Assembly: GCA_049964655.1 (NCBI GenBank)
Contig: JBMFXC010000037.1
Coordinates: 1-25,309 of the forward strand
From: JAJZJT01 sp049964655
Lineage (GTDB): Bacteria > Actinomycetota > Acidimicrobiia > Acidimicrobiales > RAAP-2
DNA length: 25,309 bases
Direction: 5' to 3'
The position numbers were made by a program, and so were the translations under genes. The notes below the pieces were generated by a model that searched no databases, had not been told where the DNA came from, and was given only the letters and a program-made list of their open reading frames with translations. Shown one piece after another: positions 1-7,601 of this stretch. Positions within the stretch are counted from its first letter, which is position 1. The number at the start of each line of letters is the position of its first letter.

Positions 1-452
1 CGGCGGAGCAGGTGGGCGATGCAGGTTTGGTGGGTGGCCTTGTCGTAGCTGCGGTAGACGACCCGGCCGTCGCGCACGAGCGTGGCGGAGCACTCCTCGG
101 CAAGCAATTCGGTCGCCGCCTCGAACCCTTGCCCACAGGCCACGTTGGAGGCCACCGCCTCCCTCGAGGTCGCCGACAGCCAGGCACCACTGCCCCCGAC
201 CCGCCAGCCACCCTCGTCCATCACCACCATGTCGGCGTCGTTGAGCCTCGCCACGATCTCCTTGTGGACCGGCACGAGATCGGTGCCGGTCGACTGTGCC
301 CCCTGCGAGAGCGCACCGGCAGTGACGGGCACCCCGAGGTGGGAGAGCACGGCTGAGGTCTTCTGGAAGCTGATCCCGAGTGCGTCGTACAGCCAGGTGG
401 CGAGCCTTGTCAGGCAGCGACAATCTGCTTGGCCGCCACCCCGACATCGTGG
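1..452 (-). pseudogene. IS66-family transposase fragment, truncated
   Basis: The minus strand reads continuously from a TAG at 453-455 down to the window edge and matches the central part of an actinobacterial IS66-type DDE transposase. Recognisable stretches are YDALGISFQKTSAVLSHLGV, MDEGGWRVGGSGAW (the first catalytic Asp region, normally ADETGWRVGG), LVRDGRVVYRSYDKATHQTC (second catalytic Asp region) and IAHLLRR. The gene runs off the left edge, so its 3' part is not seen. The N-terminal region expected upstream is missing: the frame is closed by the stop at 453 and no plausible start with a ribosome binding site is visible. I read it as a 5'-truncated remnant. The change ADETG to MDEGG near the first catalytic residue fits a decaying copy. 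Confidence 0.75.
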
Positions 453-640
453 CTACCGGCTGCAGCAGGACCCTAGATGCGTAATGGCCGCTGACCCGGA
501 ACCCGTCGGGCAAGGCAAGCGAGACGGCGAGCGACGCCCAGCCACGCCCTTGTTGGGTGGCGTGTTGGGTGCTGGGCTTCCGGACGCCGCCTGGTGTCCC
601 GACCCGTCGAAGCGGGCTGTCGCAGGAAGTGGACGGTACG

Positions 641-964
641 ATGCCGCCCATGGCAGCGCGCTTCGTGCCTCGGTCTCCTTTGGGCAAGCGCCTGGTCGAG
701 CACCGGGCTGCGATCATCGAAGCCGCTGCCCGCCGGCACGCCTCCAACGTCCGCGTCTTCGGGAGCGTGGCCCGGGGCGAGGACCGCCCTGAGAGCGATG
801 TCGACCTGCTCGTCGACGTCGACGAACAGGCGACACCCTTCGACCTCCTCGAGCTCGGATGCGACCTCGAGGACGAGCTCGGAGTCCACGTCGATGTCGG
901 CGCGCCTTCATCGCTTCGCCCGTTCCTGCGCGACGAGGTCCTGGCCGAAGCACTCGCCCTGTGA
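641..964 (+). CDS. mntA: MNT-type nucleotidyltransferase antitoxin (MntA-like)
   Basis: This 107-residue protein is a minimal nucleotidyltransferase. The signature GSVARG (residues 41-46) is followed by D53-V-D55, which gives the GS-x10-DxD metal-binding motif of the MNT family exactly. In characterised pairs such as MntA of Shewanella, this enzyme uses ATP to AMPylate the partner HEPN toxin and so neutralises it. I chose ATG 641 because AGGAAG lies about 11 bases upstream at 624-629. An ATG at 650 is too far from that site, and starts at 557 or 594 would add low-complexity sequence unlike the family. The stop TGA overlaps the GTG start of the downstream HEPN gene by 4 bases, so the two are translationally coupled. 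The pair sits between transposase debris, typical for a mobile toxin-antitoxin module. Confidence 0.85.
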   Translation: MPPMAARFVPRSPLGKRLVEHRAAIIEAAARRHASNVRVFGSVARGEDRPESDVDLLVDVDEQATPFDLLELGCDLEDELGVHVDVGAPSSLRPFLRDEVLAEALAL

Positions 965-1308
965 CCCGACGTCAGGCGGCCTGGCTGGCCGACATCTCCG
1001 ACGCCATCACCGCCATCGAGCGCTACCTCGAAGCAGGCACCCTTGCCGAAGGAGTCGTCTACGACGCGTGCCGGGCCCGGCTCATCGAGATCGGCGAGGC
1101 CGTCAAGCATCTCGACCCTTTCCTGCTCGAGTCGGCACCCGACATCCGGTGGCGGGCGATCGCCAAGATGCGTGACCAGCTGGCCCACCACTACTTCGAT
1201 ACCGACCACGCCATCGTCACCCAAGCCGTCACTGAGGAACTACCCCGCCTACGTGATGCGATGGCCGCCCTCATGCAGCGGATCGGCGAGCAGCCGACGT
1301 CGAGCTGA
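961..1308 (+). CDS. hepT: HEPN-domain ribonuclease toxin (HepT-like, DUF86)
   Basis: A 115-residue helical protein starting at the GTG that overlaps the MNT gene's stop (GTGA, 961-964). It carries the HEPN ribonuclease motif R71-D-Q-L-A-H76-H-Y78, which is the extended Rx4HxY form. In the studied HepT toxins the Arg and His form the RNase active site of a dimer, and the Tyr in this position is the residue modified by MntA. The surrounding text (LIEIGEAVKHLDP, MRDQLAHHYFDTD) is typical of DUF86. Function as a tRNA- or mRNA-cleaving toxin is inferred from the family. All key residues are present, so the module looks intact despite lying among mobile-element fragments. Here the antitoxin gene precedes the toxin gene. 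Confidence 0.85.
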   Translation: MTRRQAAWLADISDAITAIERYLEAGTLAEGVVYDACRARLIEIGEAVKHLDPFLLESAPDIRWRAIAKMRDQLAHHYFDTDHAIVTQAVTEELPRLRDAMAALMQRIGEQPTSS

Positions 1309-1471
1309 CAGATCACCCGACCAACTACCGCAGTCCCCAGCGACGGCTTCGGCGTATCCCTGATCGGCACATTGGGGATAGCCCACTACGCCGGGTGGAC
1401 GATCCACTCCTCCCTCGACGAGACCCTTGGATCCCATTGTTCAGAGAGACCGGTAGTTCTCGATGGTGCCG

Positions 1472-1693
1472 TTAGTCAGACAGGCCTCGGAGCGGAGCGC
1501 CGTCGAGCCGGCCAATTGGGACTTTCCGGCCGCACATCACGAGCGCCAGGTCTTGGGCAGTTGCACGGAGGCTCGCACCCGAGCCGTAGGTCCAGTCGAG
1601 GTTGGTGGCTTCGAAACCCCGGTCGTCGATCGCGATGCCGAAGCGTTCGTGAACGCCGCCCTCAGTGAGGTCTTCGAGTATCACTCGGAGCAC
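1472..1693 (-). pseudogene. C-terminal remnant of a mycothiol-dependent maleylpyruvate isomerase-like protein
   Basis: The minus frame encodes 73 residues whose middle and end (LDWTYGSGASLRATAQDLAL, then VMCGRKVPIGRLDG) resemble the C-terminal domain of the actinobacterial MDMPI/TIGR03083 family, where a 'G..vRGpa.dLaL.l.GRr' signature is common. The complete proteins are normally more than 200 residues and have an N-terminal DinB-like metal-binding domain. None of that domain is visible upstream (above 1693), where IS3-like sequence begins. I therefore read it as the tail of a gene truncated by insertion or deletion. The assignment rests on pattern recall, not an alignment. Confidence 0.4.
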
Positions 1694-1709
1694 CTCTGAC
1701 CTTCACCTG

Positions 1710-1734
1710 ACCCTCCCCCCGACCCCGGGAGGGT
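1710..1734. repeat. GC-rich inverted repeat (hairpin)
   Basis: ACCCTCCC (1710-1717) is the inverse complement of GGGAGGGT (1727-1734), separated by a 9-base loop. It lies between the isomerase remnant and the IS3-like left end. It could be an old terminator or an element end; no T-tract follows on either strand. Confidence 0.4.
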
Positions 1735-1785
1735 GACCCATGAGGCTCCGGCGGGGTTACCCAGAACGATCGCCAAATTAGGTGG

Positions 1786-1996
1786 TGAACCGCCCCGGGA
1801 TTGGTGACTGCTTCCACCACCTCTTGAGAGGATGGAGCCAAGGCCAGAGGAGAAGAGCCGGAGGCGCACGCCCTACCCGGCAGAGATGAGGGAGCAGACC
1901 ATCCGCATCGTGTCGGAGTCGGTAGGTCCTGAGGCATACCGAATGACGGGTTACGAACTGCTCGGCAGATCTCTTAACAGAACCCTCAATGCTTGA
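1786..1996 (+). mobile_element. IS3-type insertion sequence remnant (left end and start of orfA)
   Basis: TGAACCGCCCCGGGATTGGT at 1786 resembles the terminal sequence of actinobacterial IS3-group elements (from memory). It is followed at 1832 by an ATG, with GAGAGG just upstream, opening a 54-codon frame. Its beginning, RRRTPYPAEMREQTIRIVSE, is the usual helix-turn-helix start of an IS3 orfA transposase. After about residue 32 the similarity is lost, and the frame stops at 1994-1996, inside the upstream region of the glycosidase gene. No orfB, DDE domain or right terminal repeat follows, so this is a truncated left end. It marks the junction at which the lower-GC glycosidase gene begins. Confidence 0.5.
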
Positions 1997-2033
1997 ACCA
2001 TCCGGCTTCACACTCGAGGCACACTGTGTGCCC

Positions 2034-3497
2034 ATGGCAACATCCTATCGTCATCTGTTCGTTGCCGTGGGCACGGTGCTCCTCACCGCGGTGCTCCTGA
2101 CCGCCTGCAGCGGTGCGTCCACAACGTCGATGCCGGCGGCACACGGAGCTACATTGGACGTGAGCGAGGGGACATCCCACTCGGTGGTGGCGCCGTTCGA
2201 AGGGACCAACCTTGACTATTCCGGGGTGGCAGAACCCTACGACAAGACATCAGTAATCAACGCAGTGGCCTCGTTGGCACCTGGAACGATCCGGTACCCC
2301 GGCGGGGCCATCTCGAACTACTGGGATTGGCAGACCGGAAGTCTCAATCAACCACCAGCGACGACCACAACCGTGACCGGCAAGACCAAGGCCAAGCAGG
2401 GCCGACAGCGCACGTACGGATTCACGTTGTCCACGCTCAAACAACTCACCGGCGTGACCGGCGCTGTCCCGATATTTGACCTCAACGTGATGACCTCCAC
2501 GTTGGAAGATCAACTCCAGATGCTGCGAACCGCAGCGCAGATGGGGCTTCCTGTTCGATATGTCGAGCTTGGCAACGAATTTTACCTGTCCAATTCCAAC
2601 TATGTCAACGCCTTTCCAACGGCAGCTTCGTATGCGGATATGGTCGCTTCATGGGCACCGGCTATACGCGATGCGTTCCCGAACGCGCAGATCGCTGCAG
2701 TGGCAAGCGTGTCAACCACGACGCCCCGTGAACAGAGTTGGAACTCGACATTGCTCAGCATTGCCGGGAACGACATCAACGCTGTGACGTTGCATGACTA
2801 TCCTGGGACTCACACCTCAGCGAACACACCTCCCTCGCCAAAAGCTCTACTGGCGGAAGCCAGCATCGAGTGGCAACCCGTTGAAAACATCATCAATTCG
2901 TTGCCGTCACACCTGTCGGTGTGGTTGACCGAGTACAACCTGGGTCTCGGCGGTCTCGCCCTGGGTTCACCTGCTCTGGGAACGACGTGGGAGCACGGTT
3001 TGTACGTTGCCGGGCTCGACATGCAGGAGTTGGCATCACCACGAGTTGTGCTCACGGATTACTGGGATCTGTTTGGCAATTCTCGCGACGCACAATTTAC
3101 GACGGCAACACCACCGGTAATAACGCCCGCAGGCAGTGCGAGCAGACTGATCAATAATGCGATGAAGGGAGCGACGGGGATCACGGTGCTCTCCATTCCT
3201 CATGACCCGGCGTTGGACGGATCCGTGCAGTCGGTGAGTGGAATCAAAGTGACCACAGCTTCTGGAGGTGACAGGCTTATCCTCGTCAACCTTGGATCGA
3301 GTTCTGTCACGCTTGCCTCGGGTAGGGTGATCTCAACAGGTGCGTCTGTGCAGCAGTTGAGTGGTCCGATTTCGTCGCAAGCAGTCAATGTGCAGTCATC
3401 ACATGTATCGAGCGACCTGACGTTGCCATCATATTCAGTGACGGTCGTCTCGATGGCAACTGTTAACCCCGACTCTTCACGCCGCCATTTGCGCTGA
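2034..3497 (+). CDS. Secreted lipoprotein glycoside hydrolase-like protein (clan GH-A fold, GH79/GH51/GH39-like)
   Basis: 487 residues. The N-terminus has a hydrophobic signal segment ending in a lipobox L-T-A-C25, so the mature protein should be a membrane-anchored lipoprotein. GTIRYPGGAISNYWDW near residues 81-96 matches the 'RyPGG..sNyyDW' segment of GH51/GH79-type retaining glycosidases. ELGNEFYL places a candidate acid/base Glu at 182 and WLTEYNLG a candidate nucleophile Glu at 300. A C-terminal beta-rich region (about residues 380-480) would fit the accessory sandwich domain of these families. The substrate is unknown. GAGG at 2016-2019 is better spaced for a GTG at 2028, which would add only two residues. 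The gene is clearly less GC-rich than its neighbours and uses many A/T-ending codons, which suggests horizontal acquisition. No operon partner is visible. Confidence 0.7.
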   Translation: MATSYRHLFVAVGTVLLTAVLLTACSGASTTSMPAAHGATLDVSEGTSHSVVAPFEGTNLDYSGVAEPYDKTSVINAVASLAPGTIRYPGGAISNYWDWQTGSLNQPPATTTTVTGKTKAKQGRQRTYGFTLSTLKQLTGVTGAVPIFDLNVMTSTLEDQLQMLRTAAQMGLPVRYVELGNEFYLSNSNYVNAFPTAASYADMVASWAPAIRDAFPNAQIAAVASVSTTTPREQSWNSTLLSIAGNDINAVTLHDYPGTHTSANTPPSPKALLAEASIEWQPVENIINSLPSHLSVWLTEYNLGLGGLALGSPALGTTWEHGLYVAGLDMQELASPRVVLTDYWDLFGNSRDAQFTTATPPVITPAGSASRLINNAMKGATGITVLSIPHDPALDGSVQSVSGIKVTTASGGDRLILVNLGSSSVTLASGRVISTGASVQQLSGPISSQAVNVQSSHVSSDLTLPSYSVTVVSMATVNPDSSRRHLR

Positions 3498-3731
3498 CCG
3501 AACCGCTCCGGGTTTCATAGAGCTCTCAAGGGCCATCGAACAGTCGGGGCATCAGCCATCTGCGGCCACTAATCAGGCCGTCCGGTGCCCCTGAACGCCG
3601 GGTTCGGGTCAGGGCGCAGAGGTTCAGACTCCCAGCGCCGACGGAGACGATGCCCACACGGGAATTGTTGGTTCTTCGCCTACACCCGCCAGGGCAGCCC
3701 GGGACACAGGTGCTCTGAACAGGGATTTTGC
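3498..3731. other. Intergenic stretch, nothing recognised
   Basis: Between the glycosidase stop and the tRNA-Arg 3' end I see no convincing ORF, RNA or terminator on either strand. The plus-strand frame that ends inside the tRNA is only a tRNA shadow. Confidence 0.5.
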
Positions 3732-3804
3732 GCGCTCGGAGGGATTCGAACCCCCAACCTTCTGATCCGTAGTCAGATGCTCTAGTCCGTTGAGCTACGA
3801 GCGC
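3732..3804 (-). tRNA. tRNA-Arg (anticodon ACG)
   Basis: The reverse complement folds as a cloverleaf. The acceptor pairs GCGCTCG with CGAGCGC. The anticodon stem is TCTGA/TCAGA around loop CTACGGA (anticodon ACG), and the T arm contains GGTTCGAATCC. CCA is not encoded. Its 3' end faces the accessory region at 1-3730, a usual configuration for islands inserted at tRNA genes. Confidence 0.92.
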
Positions 3805-3982
3805 TCGCTACCGGACCACCGCGGTGCTCCAGCAGGCGACCGCGGGGTCACGAGCCCTCACTCTATCGGACCCGGACATGGCCGCCCGCCACGCAGGTGA
3901 CACCCCCGACGAGCCGGCACCCGCACGGCGAGCACCTCGAGGCCTCGACTGGCCGGGCCAGCACCGGCACGGTGGCCAGTGG

Positions 3983-4927
3983 TCAGTCGGCCACGAGGAC
4001 CAGCTTGCCGACCTTGCCGCCACCGGCGAAACGGTCGTAGGCCTCCTGGGCCTCGGCCATCGGCACGGTGGCCCACACCGGCACCCGCACGGCACCCGAG
4101 GCGACGAGCGGCAGGACATCTCGGGTGACACCTGCGGCGACGGCCGCCTTGTCCTCGAGCGAGCGGGCACGGAGCGTCGACCCGCCGATCCGGAGCCGCT
4201 TCCCCATGACGGCGAGCAGGTCGAGGTCGAGGCGAGCACCGGCGCCGACGCCGATGACGACAACTCGCCCACCCGTGGTCATGGCCGGGAGAGCCGCCAC
4301 CAACGACGGCGCTCCGACCAGCTCGAGACAGACGTCGTAGGGTCCGGCGTCCGCTGCGTCGGCCGGGTCGACCACCACGTCGGCTCCGAGGCCCGCCACA
4401 GCAGGGCGCGCCTCGGACGACCGGACGGAGGCCACCACAGTCGCCCCGAGGGCATGACCCAGCTGGACGGCGGCGGTCCCGACGCCACCCGCCGCTCCCG
4501 TCACGAGCACACGCTCGCCGGCGACGAGCGCGGCCTGGGTGACGAGGGCGTCGTACGCGGTGGAGAACACCTCGGGGAACCCGCCTGCCTCTGCGTCAGA
4601 GATCGCATCAGGGACGCGAAGCGCGCTCGTCTCGGGAACCACGACCAACTCGGCCTGACCTCCGCCAGCGACGATCGACATCACCCGGTCACCGGGCGCA
4701 AAGCGGCGGACACCGTCGCCGACGGCGACCACCTGGCCGGCCAGCTCGAGCCCGGGGACGTCCGCCACCACACCAGGCGGCGGCGGGTAGAGACCCCGGC
4801 GCTGGAGCAGGTCGGCACCGTTGACCCCGGCGGCCCGGACCTTGACGAGAAGCTCGCCTCGGCCCGGACGCGGATCCTCCCGTTCGGCCCACACGAGGGC
4901 CCCGTCGACGATGGTGACGGCGTGCAT
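3983..4927 (-). CDS. Zinc-free NADPH:quinone oxidoreductase, MDR superfamily
   Basis: 314 residues, the normal length of the quinone reductase (zeta-crystallin/PIG3-like) branch of medium-chain dehydrogenases/reductases. The GroES-like N-terminal domain includes VRAAGVNGADLLQRRGLYPP and PGLELAGQVVAVGDGV. The Rossmann domain has VTGAAGGVGTAAVQL, the family's nucleotide-binding AAGGVG motif. The cysteine cluster and catalytic-zinc ligands of alcohol dehydrogenases are absent, so reduction of quinones or enones with NADPH is the expected chemistry. The C-terminus (VPMAEAQEAYDRFAGGGKVG) is typical of the family. It is transcribed toward the tRNA-Arg gene and appears monocistronic. The physiological substrate cannot be read from the sequence. 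Confidence 0.88.
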   Translation of the reverse strand: MHAVTIVDGALVWAEREDPRPGRGELLVKVRAAGVNGADLLQRRGLYPPPPGVVADVPGLELAGQVVAVGDGVRRFAPGDRVMSIVAGGGQAELVVVPETSALRVPDAISDAEAGGFPEVFSTAYDALVTQAALVAGERVLVTGAAGGVGTAAVQLGHALGATVVASVRSSEARPAVAGLGADVVVDPADAADAGPYDVCLELVGAPSLVAALPAMTTGGRVVVIGVGAGARLDLDLLAVMGKRLRIGGSTLRARSLEDKAAVAAGVTRDVLPLVASGAVRVPVWATVPMAEAQEAYDRFAGGGKVGKLVLVAD

Positions 4928-5124
4928 GGCACTCCACCGTAGGCGGGGTGGCGCCTTCCGGGCGAGCCCTCCCTGAGCCCCGAATCGCGCGGCACGAGAG
5001 CGTTCCTCTTCCCGTCACCATCCGGTGACGGTGCGGAAACCTCGGCCCCGTAGCGTGGTGCTCGGCAACGACGCAACGGGTGTGCGGCACGCGTACCGAG
5101 AGCGACCGCACGAAGGGAGGCATC

Positions 5125-5334
5125 GTGACTGCGCTCGGACGAACCCTGCGAAGCCTTGTCGACTGCCTGGTCCAGCCCAGCCGGAGAGGGACGACCGGGT
5201 CGGCTCCGACCGTGCAGGGCGCCCGGCCTCGAGCTGGCGCACCCACAGGGTCGCGTCTCACGGTGGTCAGGACACCCGGGAACGACCGACCGCCCCGCCG
5301 GCCGGGGCCCCCGCGGTCGACCCGGGCCGCCTAA
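5125..5334 (+). CDS. Small uncharacterised protein, 69 residues
   Basis: A GTG at 5125 follows a near-perfect Shine-Dalgarno tract (AAGGGAGG, 5113-5120) at short spacing, which is the main reason to call this frame. The product begins VTALGRTLRSLVDCLVQPSR, a possible short amphipathic helix. It then becomes Arg/Pro/Gly-rich and probably disordered, ending at TAA 5332-5334. I recognise no family. It lies between the divergent quinone reductase and the CHAD gene. The codon composition is ambiguous in such GC-rich DNA, so this may be a chance ORF or a leader peptide. Confidence 0.35.
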   Translation: MTALGRTLRSLVDCLVQPSRRGTTGSAPTVQGARPRAGAPTGSRLTVVRTPGNDRPPRRPGPPRSTRAA

Positions 5335-5564
5335 GCACCGAGCCGCGATCTGGCACGGGTCGGCGGGACCGGATCCCGTCGCCCCGAGGAAGGTCCGCCG
5401 ATCTGGAGCGGCCCCTAGGCTCTAGGGGGCAAGGTCGACCAACGGGGCGACAGGTCCGTTCCGGCTCGCCGGAGGGTGCGCACCCCGGCGACGGCGAGAG
5501 ACGGGACGGCGGTGACGACGAGACGGCAACGACGGGCTCGGAGGTCCGGCGAGCGAGGAAGACC

Positions 5565-6581
5565 ATGAGCCACGGGCGCCGGCATCGGCCGGCCAGGGAG
5601 CTAACGGAGCAGGTGGCGGCCACCGTTGACGAGGCGCCGTCCACTGAGACAGGGTCCGCTGAGACAGGGTCCGCTGAGGCGCCGTCGGGGGCGCCAGAAC
5701 CGGCTGACCTGGCCGTGGCGCCAGACCTGACCGCCGGCGAGGTGCTCTCCGGCGTGCTCGAGCGGGAGGCACACCGCTTTCTCGGGCACGTCGGCGCCTG
5801 GTCGGACACAGCCCTGCTGGCACCAACGGCAGCGGACGTGCACCAGGGCCGGGTCGCCCTGCGCCGGGTCAGGGCCAACCTGCGCACCTTCGGGGTGCTG
5901 GTCGACCCCACGTGGAGCGCATCCGTACGTGCTGACGCGGCCTGGTTCGGCGGCGTGCTCGGCGACGTGCGCAACCTCGACGTGCTCGCCGAACGCCTGT
6001 GGGCACAAGGCCCCCTCCTGGCCGACGAAGCGGAGGTGCGCACCGTGCTCGCCGTGCTCGCCGACCAGACGGCCGAGGCCCGTCGAGCACTGGCGACGGC
6101 GAGCCGGTCGGAACGAGGTGAACGCCTCGTTGCCGCTCTCACCTCGGTCGGCGACCTGCCGCTGACCGAACGCGCCAGCCAGCCCACCCGAATGCTCTCC
6201 ACCTTGCTCGAACGGGCCTGGCACGACTTCCGCAACGTCGGCCGGCCTGCCCGTCGGCATCCCACCGAGCAGTCTCTCCACCGACTCCGCCTGCGCACCA
6301 AGGCGTTCCGCTATGGCTGCGAGACCGTTGCCGTGGTGGCAGGGAAGCCGGCCGAGCGCACGGCCCGCGCCGCGGCCCGCCTGCAGGACCGCCTCGGCCT
6401 CCTCAGGGACGCCACCGCCGCCGAATCGTGGCTCATCGCCCTCGCCTCCACGCACCCCGAGCTGGCCGACACCGCCGAGCGGCTGGCCGTCGTCGAACGG
6501 GCGGCTGCCGTCGTCGACCGGCGAGGCGTCGCACGCGACCTCCGCGAGGTCGAGCGTCAGTGGCGCCACTGGCGCCACTGA
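5565..6581 (+). CDS. CHAD-domain protein (polyphosphate-binding helical domain)
   Basis: 338 residues. ATG 5565 is preceded by GAGGAAG at good spacing; frames extended upstream to 5025 would add unrelated low-complexity sequence. After a disordered, Glu/Thr/Ser/Ala-rich N-terminus (about residues 10-55) comes a CHAD domain with its conserved basic helices: VHQGRVALRRVRANLRTFG, the GDVRNLDVL segment, and LHRLRLRTKAFRYGCE in the second half. CHAD domains bind inorganic polyphosphate through these Arg/Lys/His-lined surfaces, and many localise to polyphosphate granules. No CYTH domain is attached. The gene converges on a polyphosphate glucokinase gene (end 6671), which supports a polyphosphate-related role. 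A 15-bp tandem repeat lies in the N-terminal linker. Confidence 0.85.
   Translation: MSHGRRHRPARELTEQVAATVDEAPSTETGSAETGSAEAPSGAPEPADLAVAPDLTAGEVLSGVLEREAHRFLGHVGAWSDTALLAPTAADVHQGRVALRRVRANLRTFGVLVDPTWSASVRADAAWFGGVLGDVRNLDVLAERLWAQGPLLADEAEVRTVLAVLADQTAEARRALATASRSERGERLVAALTSVGDLPLTERASQPTRMLSTLLERAWHDFRNVGRPARRHPTEQSLHRLRLRTKAFRYGCETVAVVAGKPAERTARAAARLQDRLGLLRDATAAESWLIALASTHPELADTAERLAVVERAAAVVDRRGVARDLREVERQWRHWRH
5646..5675 (+). repeat. 15-bp tandem repeat in the CHAD gene
   Basis: Two perfect copies of GAGACAGGGTCCGCT, flanked by partial copies. They encode the repeating peptide ETGSA in the disordered N-terminal linker. Confidence 0.85.
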
Positions 6582-6670
6582 CCGGCACGCAGACTCGGCG
6601 GGAAGCGGCCGGTGGCGCCGGATCGGGTAGGAGCCCGGCGTGTAGTCGCCCCTTCCTCCGTCAACCGGCA

Positions 6671-7555
6671 TCAACTGGCGTCGTTGACCCCGACGTGGTC
6701 GGACTCCCATAGCTTGATGCCTCCGAGGATGCCGGCGCTGTTGTCGACGATGGTGATGTCGTCGTCAAGCCGGTCTCGGACGATCCGGCGGGAGTTGCCA
6801 CCGCCCACGTAAAGGTGGTCGAAGAAGAAGATGGCCCGCATGTTGGCGATGGCCTTGAGCACCCGCTTGTTCCAGCGCCCGTCGCCGATCTCCTTGCGGA
6901 CCTCCTCGCCGAGCTGCTCGTTGTAGGTCTGGCCTTTGCGAAAGACCTGATGGGCCAGCTCGAGGTGAGGCATGAGGTGACCGTCGTAGAACAGGCCGGT
7001 ACCGAACCCGGTACCGAGCGTGATGACGAGCTCGAGACCGTGACCCGACACGACCGCCGCCCCCTGGATGTCGGCGTCGTTCGCCACCTTGGTCGGCACC
7101 CCGAACGCCTCAGTGAGGGCACTGGCGAGGTCGAAGTTCGACCACCGTTCGCGCAGCTCGGGGTCGGTCTCGCTGCCCGGTCCCGAGGTCGTCGAGAAGT
7201 GAGGCGCCGAGAGCACACGGCCGGCACGAACCATGCCGGGGAACCCGACGGACGCCCGGTCGAACCCCGGCAGTGGGGCAACCAGGCCCGTCAGCACCGT
7301 CACCAGCTTGTCGGGCGGCATCGGGTAGGTGGTGGCCGTCTTCACCCGGTCGGCGACCATGGCGCCCCTGGCATCGAGCACCGACGCTTTCAGTCCGGTC
7401 CCACCGACGTCGACGGCCAGGGTCCACGGGCGGGGCGGGCGGGCCCCCGGCACAGCCCCGGCCGGCGAGGCCACGTCGCCCCTCGAGGCGTCACCCTCAA
7501 CGCTCGTCTCGTCGGTGTCCTGGGTGCGAGTGCCTACGCGGTCTGCCATAGCCAC
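6671..7555 (-). CDS. ppgK: Polyphosphate glucokinase (ROK family)
   Basis: 294 residues. It phosphorylates glucose to glucose 6-phosphate with polyphosphate (and usually ATP) as donor. After a disordered N-terminal extension of about 44 residues, the ROK kinase fold starts with TLAVDVGGTGLKASVLD (phosphate-1 motif). It continues with NDADIQGAA and LVITLGTGFGTGLF (phosphate-2 region). HLELAHQVFRKGQTYNEQLG matches the segment that separates actinobacterial PpgK enzymes from ordinary ROK glucokinases. The start is either of two close ATGs (7555 or 7549). It lies 46 bases downstream of the P450 gene on the same strand, so it may be read from the same transcript, and converges with the CHAD gene. 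Confidence 0.9.
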   Translation of the reverse strand: MAMADRVGTRTQDTDETSVEGDASRGDVASPAGAVPGARPPRPWTLAVDVGGTGLKASVLDARGAMVADRVKTATTYPMPPDKLVTVLTGLVAPLPGFDRASVGFPGMVRAGRVLSAPHFSTTSGPGSETDPELRERWSNFDLASALTEAFGVPTKVANDADIQGAAVVSGHGLELVITLGTGFGTGLFYDGHLMPHLELAHQVFRKGQTYNEQLGEEVRKEIGDGRWNKRVLKAIANMRAIFFFDHLYVGGGNSRRIVRDRLDDDITIVDNSAGILGGIKLWESDHVGVNDAS

Positions 7556-7601
7556 ACGCTAGGCGTGCAGCGGCCGCGAGCGACGGCGCTCGCAACCGGG
7601 C

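Noticed and set aside
1605..1622. Possible attL copy of the tRNA-Arg T-arm (TTCGAAACCCC)
   Set aside because: Only a few bases around TTCGAA agree with the tRNA, and the match lies inside the isomerase remnant. This is too weak for an attachment-site duplicate.
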